30,417 bases of DNA from Tritrichomonas foetus. Lineage: Eukaryota; Parabasalia; Tritrichomonadida; Tritrichomonadidae. The position numbers were made by a program, and so were the translations under genes. The stretch spans positions 1 to 30,417 of the forward strand of contig MLAK01001145.1 of assembly GCA_001839685.1 (NCBI GenBank), read 5' to 3'. Position 1 is the first letter of the stretch. The number at the start of each line of letters is the position of its first letter. Shown in pieces: positions 27,211-30,417 of this stretch. Under the pieces are notes generated by a model. That model did no database searches. It was not told the DNA's origin and was given only the letters and a program-made list of their open reading frames with translations.

Positions 27211-27609
27211 GATATTATTTGACATGTCAAATGGACCGAAATTTTGAACGCTATTATCGTATCCACTTTTTTTTTGGCCGGTCATCATATTGACGATATT
27301 ATCGTCATTTTAAAAAGTCGCGTATCGTCGCATTCATTTCATTGCATATTTTCACAGCATTTTTCTGGGTAAATTAGTTTTTTTTAATTTCTGTTGATAT
27401 CTATCTTTCATGGCTTATATTTCAAAGATCATATCTGTGTAATTCATGAATGCTTTTTATTATATCAAAATACTTGACTGAAGAATCAAACACCATTTTT
27501 GTTAAAATAAAGAGAATTCCAGTTTTTGAATTTCAAACTTACCTGAAAATTTGAGGTGTGGCATTATTCAATATCAATGCCCAGTTAAACACAGAAAAAT
27601 TTAATTAAG

Positions 27610-27621
27610 TAAACGTTCGCC
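27610..27621 (+). promoter_or_regulatory. TAAACGTTCGCC motif, distal enolase copy
   Basis: An exact copy of the 12-mer found upstream of BLM10, here about 90 bases before the enolase ATG. Confidence 0.55.
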
Positions 27622-27657
27622 ATTAAATCAACCAGCTTTTTGTGTTCCTTATTGTTG

Positions 27658-27669
27658 TAAACGTTCACC
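27658..27669 (+). promoter_or_regulatory. TAAACGTTCACC motif, proximal enolase copy
   Basis: A one-base variant (G to A) of the same 12-mer, 43 bases before the enolase ATG. Confidence 0.5.
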
Positions 27670-27683
27670 ACGTTACTGGTTGT

Positions 27684-27691
27684 AGCGGTTA
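27684..27691 (+). promoter_or_regulatory. M3-type core promoter motif of enolase
   Basis: AGCGGTTA fits the published Trichomonas M3 consensus (D-R-C-S-G-Y-T-D), a Myb-like site, and lies 21-28 bases before the ATG. No TCAYW or CCTTT is between it and the ATG; CCACATCAAGAA may act as start region. Confidence 0.6.
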
Positions 27692-27711
27692 ATATTTGGC
27701 CACATCAAGAA

Positions 27712-29169
27712 ATGGCAGCTCAACTCACCCCAGCACAAATCACACAAGAATATCTTGCTAATCACAAAATTGTTGAAGTTATCAACGAAGCTGTAAACGA
27801 TTTACTCGAAACCACACCAGAAGATGCTGCTGGTGTTCTTTCCAGATTGTTAAAACGCCGTGCTTATCCACCAACAATTGATCACCTTGTCGCACGTCAA
27901 GTTCTCGACTCCCGCGGTAATCCAACAGTCGAGGTTGATGTCTATGCAAACTATCTTGGCGAAGTTGTTTTCGCTGGCCGCTCATCAGCCCCAAGTGGTG
28001 CCTCAACAGGTTCAAACGAAGCTCACGAACTCCGTGATGGTGGTAAATACTATGGTGGAAAAGGAACAACAAAGGCTGTTGAAAATGTCAATACCCAATT
28101 ATCCCCAGCTCTTAAGAACTTCACATTCTTCCTTCGCGATCTCGATAACGTCATCAAGAGCACAGACAAGACAGAACTCAAGACAAACATCGGTGGCAAT
28201 GCTACAACAGCCACATCATTCGCTCTTGCCACAGCCGCTGCAAACCTCAACGAACAACAACTCTTCGAGTTCCTCGCCAGCCAATACTACAGGGAGGAAG
28301 AATATCCAACCAAATTCAAGCTTCCAACACCATTCTTCAATATCCTCAATGGCGGTAAGCACGCCGGCGGCAACCTCAAGCTCCAAGAATTCATGATTGC
28401 TCCACGCGATGATGCCCCATTCCCAGAGAAGCTCCGCATGGCCACAGAAGTTTATCACAAGCTCGGCGCCATCCTCGTCCAATCTAAGGGCGTTTCAGCT
28501 AAGAACCTTGGTGATGAAGGTGGTTTCGCTCCACTCCTCGACACACCAGAAGAGGCCATCGGTTTCATCGAACAAGCCATCACAGAAGCTGGATATAAGG
28601 TTGGCGAAGATATCAGACTCGGCCTTGATGCAGCTGCCAGCGAGTTCTACGACCGTGAAACCAAGCTTTACGAAGTCGAAGTTGGAGTCAAGAAGACAGG
28701 CGACGAAATGATCCAATATTGGGAAGATCTCATCACTAAGCACCCAGCTATCATTTCAATCGAAGATGGTCTTGACGAGAAAGACTACGAGCATTGGGTC
28801 AAACTCAACAAGGCAATCGGTGACCGCTGCCAGCTTGTTGGTGACGACCTTTACACAACCAACCCCAAGACAATCCAAGCAGGAATCAAGGGCAAGTGGT
28901 GCAACGCCCTCCTCCTCAAGGTCAACCAAATCGGAACTCTCACCGAAGCAATGTACGCTGCCCGCCTCATCCTCAACGAAGACCAAAAGGTCATGGTTTC
29001 CCACCGCTCAGGTGAAACATGCAACTCCCTCATTGCAGATCTTGCTGTCGCCATTGGCGCTCAATACATCAAAACAGGATCATGCGCCCGTGGAGAGAGA
29101 ATCCAGAAATACACAAGACTCCTCCAGATCTACGAATATCTTAAGGAGCATGACCTTCTCGATGAGTAA
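27712..29169 (+). CDS. ENO: enolase with N-terminal docking-like extension
   Basis: Glycolytic enolase (2-phosphoglycerate to phosphoenolpyruvate), 485 aa against ~430-440 for ordinary enolases. The enolase part starts near residue 57 (DHLVARQVLDSRGNPTVEV). Catalytic and Mg ligands are visible in GLDAAASEF, SIEDGLDEKD and GDDLYTTN; the lysines in LLLKVNQIGT and YIKTGSC and the HRSGET loop are present, so the enzyme should be active. The first ~50 residues (EYLANHKIVEVINEAVNDLL, then TTPEDAAGVLSRLLKRR) resemble the RIIa/Dpy-30-type dimerization-docking helices found in some flagellar proteins; that match is from memory and is an inference. Codons are C/G-ending and biased, unlike most neighbours, as expected for a highly expressed gene. 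The stop lies in GAGTAAATAAA, a likely TAAA 3' signal. Confidence 0.96.
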   Translation: MAAQLTPAQITQEYLANHKIVEVINEAVNDLLETTPEDAAGVLSRLLKRRAYPPTIDHLVARQVLDSRGNPTVEVDVYANYLGEVVFAGRSSAPSGASTGSNEAHELRDGGKYYGGKGTTKAVENVNTQLSPALKNFTFFLRDLDNVIKSTDKTELKTNIGGNATTATSFALATAAANLNEQQLFEFLASQYYREEEYPTKFKLPTPFFNILNGGKHAGGNLKLQEFMIAPRDDAPFPEKLRMATEVYHKLGAILVQSKGVSAKNLGDEGGFAPLLDTPEEAIGFIEQAITEAGYKVGEDIRLGLDAAASEFYDRETKLYEVEVGVKKTGDEMIQYWEDLITKHPAIISIEDGLDEKDYEHWVKLNKAIGDRCQLVGDDLYTTNPKTIQAGIKGKWCNALLLKVNQIGTLTEAMYAARLILNEDQKVMVSHRSGETCNSLIADLAVAIGAQYIKTGSCARGERIQKYTRLLQIYEYLKEHDLLDE

Positions 29170-29593
29170 ATAAAACTCTCTTATTAACACAACTTACACT
29201 TTCTTTCTTTCTTTCTCTTTTTAACTTTCTTTCTCTTTCTTTCTCTTTTTAACTTTCTTTCTCTTTCTTTCTCTTTTCATCTTTCTTTCTCTTTCTCTTT
29301 TTAACTTTCTTTATGAAGCATATGCTTTTTAACAAAGAAAATGAGGGAATGTAATGCTATTGGCAGACGTTCGAATCATTCAGTCATTGGAGACTCCAGC
29401 TCACTGCGCTCACTCATCAATGCCTCTCCAGGTCGAAAACGAACATTATCTCGTAATGTTTTCGTTTATTGATTTCCGCGAATCAAAACCTAGCGACTAA
29501 GCTTTCCAACGGATGTATATTGAAAGATAATCTTTCCAGACAAAACGCATGAAAACGTGGAAATAAAAAAATGATGAAATAATGAAAAATTGT
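29170..29593. other. convergent intergenic region with a GC-richer patch
   Basis: Beyond the CT repeat, 29354-29500 is clearly richer in G+C than other spacers. It contains an open frame of 48 codons on the plus strand (ATG 29354, TAA 29498-29500; MLLADVRIIQSLETPAHCAH at its start), the palindrome TGGAGACTCCA, a direct repeat GCTCACT-GC-GCTCACT, a hairpin at 29434-29466 (CGAAA..ACATTA paired with TAATGT..TTTCG) and GAAAGATAATCTTTC (29522-29536). No initiator is upstream. It could be a structured RNA, a gene relic or a small gene; none is established. Confidence 0.4.
29203..29311. repeat. CT-rich minisatellite downstream of enolase
   Basis: Pyrimidine-rich repeats built from CTTTCTTTCTCTTT blocks separated by TTTTTAA, with a unit of about 28 bases repeated roughly three to four times. 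Slippage-prone low-complexity DNA in the 3' flank of enolase. Confidence 0.75.
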
Positions 29594-30081
29594 TTAGTGC
29601 AAAAATGCCTGATAGGCTGTTCTGAATTTTTCATCGGTGTGATATAATATTACTAAAGCCCTTTCCATTAATGGAAGGATTTTTTCGGAATACGGTGCCA
29701 TAGCAACGTAATACTCGTTCAAAGATCTTTTGATGTCCCTGGTTCGGTTGGGAATTGAAGCATCCATCGAAGCCACTTTATCGTGGAGTTTCCCCACTAG
29801 TGTTTTCGGTGCGTGCATGTACATGAAAAAATGTTCGCTGATATAATTTGTGCTGCAAGATTAGGAGCGACTTGATTATCCTGTATTTCTGTATCACTCG
29901 GTAAAGTGGTGTCAATGACTTCTTAGTTTGTGCCAGGGTGATTTGACGGAATTAGCATTTCGAGACACCCTGGATTGAATCCATCAGTGAAATCATCATG
30001 GTCGTCACTCAAGCAATTGCCGGAGAAATAATTATCTGGTGCTGCAAATAAATTGTCGGGGTTGAGATTTTCGCCATGCAT
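29594..30081 (-). pseudogene. small acidic-then-helical protein gene, broken by a stop and a frameshift
   Basis: I do not recognise the family. From the ATG at 30081 an acidic, Asn/Asp-rich segment (GENLNPDNLFAAPDNYFSG, then LSDDHDDFTDGFNPG) runs into an in-frame TAA after SNHPGTN, at about 29922-29924. The same frame continues with EVIDTTLPSDTEIQDNQVAP and then shifts at an A6 run (29826-29831, plus strand) into the C-terminal part ending LYHTDEKFRTAYQAFLH, which is helical and basic (RTRDIKRSLNEYYVAMAPYS). Repaired length would be about 162 aa. The promoter is intact: a TCACT initiator lies 10 bases before the ATG. The acidic N terminus plus helical end recalls a small transcription regulator, but that is a guess. 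Confidence 0.6.
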
Positions 30082-30088
30082 TATTCAG

Positions 30089-30093
30089 AGTGA
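30089..30093 (-). promoter_or_regulatory. initiator (Inr) of the broken right-end gene
   Basis: On the minus strand TCACT, with the start A at 30091 and the ATG at 30081: a 10-nt leader, as in the intact genes of this window. Confidence 0.65.
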
Positions 30094-30341
30094 TGTCAAA
30101 TGAAATTTCCATTTAGTTTTTCTCCACACTCACAAATTTGAGTTAAAAGTGTCCAACATTGTGAATGAGGTGATTTTTGAATATGAAAATTGAAAAATTT
30201 ATCTCACCAACCCACTTCACAGAAACTTCAACTTTTTGAACGAAAATGGATTTAGGATTATGAGGCAAATAAATCTTAAAAAGCTGTTTTCTCTTCTTGA
30301 TTATATTTATATATCGGAATATTATGTATAATATCTAATAT
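30094..30341. other. right-end intergenic region
   Basis: AT-rich sequence between the promoter of the broken gene and the right terminal repeat. No gene, repeat or RNA was recognised. Confidence 0.4.
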
Positions 30342-30417
30342 CCTCCTATATGAAAGGTTTACAAAGTGGTCCCCCAAAGATTTTGTGGGACCACCCCATA
30401 AACCTTTGTCCTACCAC
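30342..30417 (-). repeat. 76-bp inverted terminal repeat, right copy
   Basis: The exact reverse complement of 12-87. It ends at the last base of the window, so its true outer limit is unknown. As in the left copy, the strand that folds with G-U wobbles is the one read from outside into the window. Confidence 0.9.

Larger units (their letters stand above)
27175..27711. promoter_or_regulatory. divergent promoter region, BLM10 / enolase
   Basis: A 537-base intergenic region between two divergent genes. It holds three copies of TAAACGTTC[GA]CC, two near enolase and one oriented towards BLM10; the string ACATCAAGA just upstream of both ATGs; an M3-type motif before enolase; and a 17-bp palindrome TGACGATATTATCGTCA at 27291-27307, with a further ATTATCGT at 27253-27260. 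Confidence 0.6.

Noticed and set aside
27860..28396. 178-codon ORF and other long frames overlapping enolase on both strands
   Set aside because: They are shadows of the strongly codon-biased enolase gene and have no family resemblance.
29363..29385. GACGTTCGAATCATTC as the T-arm of a tRNA gene
   Set aside because: The five bases on either side of TTCGAAT do not pair, and no anticodon or acceptor stem fits.
12..30417. The whole window as a giant transposon (Maverick-like or similar) bounded by terminal repeats
   Set aside because: No DNA polymerase B, integrase, packaging ATPase, protease or transposase was found; the cargo is ordinary housekeeping genes. The repeats are better explained as dispersed elements or contig-end repeats.
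1..30417. CRISPR arrays, prophage or bacterial operon structure
   Set aside because: The genes are eukaryotic (Rab, TFIIE, proteasome activator, TM9SF) and the tandem repeats have no spacer architecture.

Overview
The window looks like chromosomal DNA of a trichomonad (Parabasalia), possibly Tritrichomonas-like, although genus cannot be fixed from sequence alone. The evidence is: AT-rich, densely packed genes with no introns seen; an initiator-binding-domain (IBD) transcription factor, a family known from Trichomonas IBP39; TCAYW initiator elements 4-10 nt upstream of several ATGs; a CCTTT (M5-type) initiator before RPS5 and an M3-type motif before enolase; TAAA at or just after stop codons.

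Layout, left to right. 1-379: a 76-bp repeat that recurs inverted at the far right end, then a strong hairpin. Next come a Rab GTPase (+), a RecQ/BLM-type helicase (+), a TM9SF membrane protein (-), TFIIE-beta (-), a cytosolic carboxypeptidase (+), a coiled-coil protein with many SP/TP sites (+), the IBD transcription factor (-), ribosomal protein uS7/RPS5 (-), a small bromodomain protein (+), a PP1-like phosphatase (-), a CCA-adding-enzyme-like nucleotidyltransferase (-), a frameshifted ankyrin gene (-), a secreted two-domain saposin-like protein (-), a BLM10/PA200 proteasome activator split by one frameshift (-), enolase with an N-terminal extension (+), and a small broken acidic gene (-).

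Most genes are independent housekeeping loci and I see no operon-like system. Three encode transcription or chromatin factors (TFIIE-beta, IBD protein, bromodomain protein), but they are not adjacent enough to imply a cluster. The divergent BLM10/enolase pair shares a 12-bp promoter motif and a second start-proximal 9-mer.

The most unusual items are: the inverted 76-bp terminal repeats, whose core folds as a nearly continuous stem only as RNA of one strand; the shared BLM10/enolase promoter motifs; a CCA-like enzyme with altered nucleotide-selection motifs; a bromodomain with Tyr at the acetyl-lysine Asn position; a 115-bp MITE-like inverted repeat; and an 18-unit, 14-bp minisatellite. Five single-base frameshifts in three loci, three of them in A6 runs (plus strand), could be pseudogene lesions or assembly indels. 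The inverted terminal repeats may simply be dispersed repeats at which an assembly contig ended.
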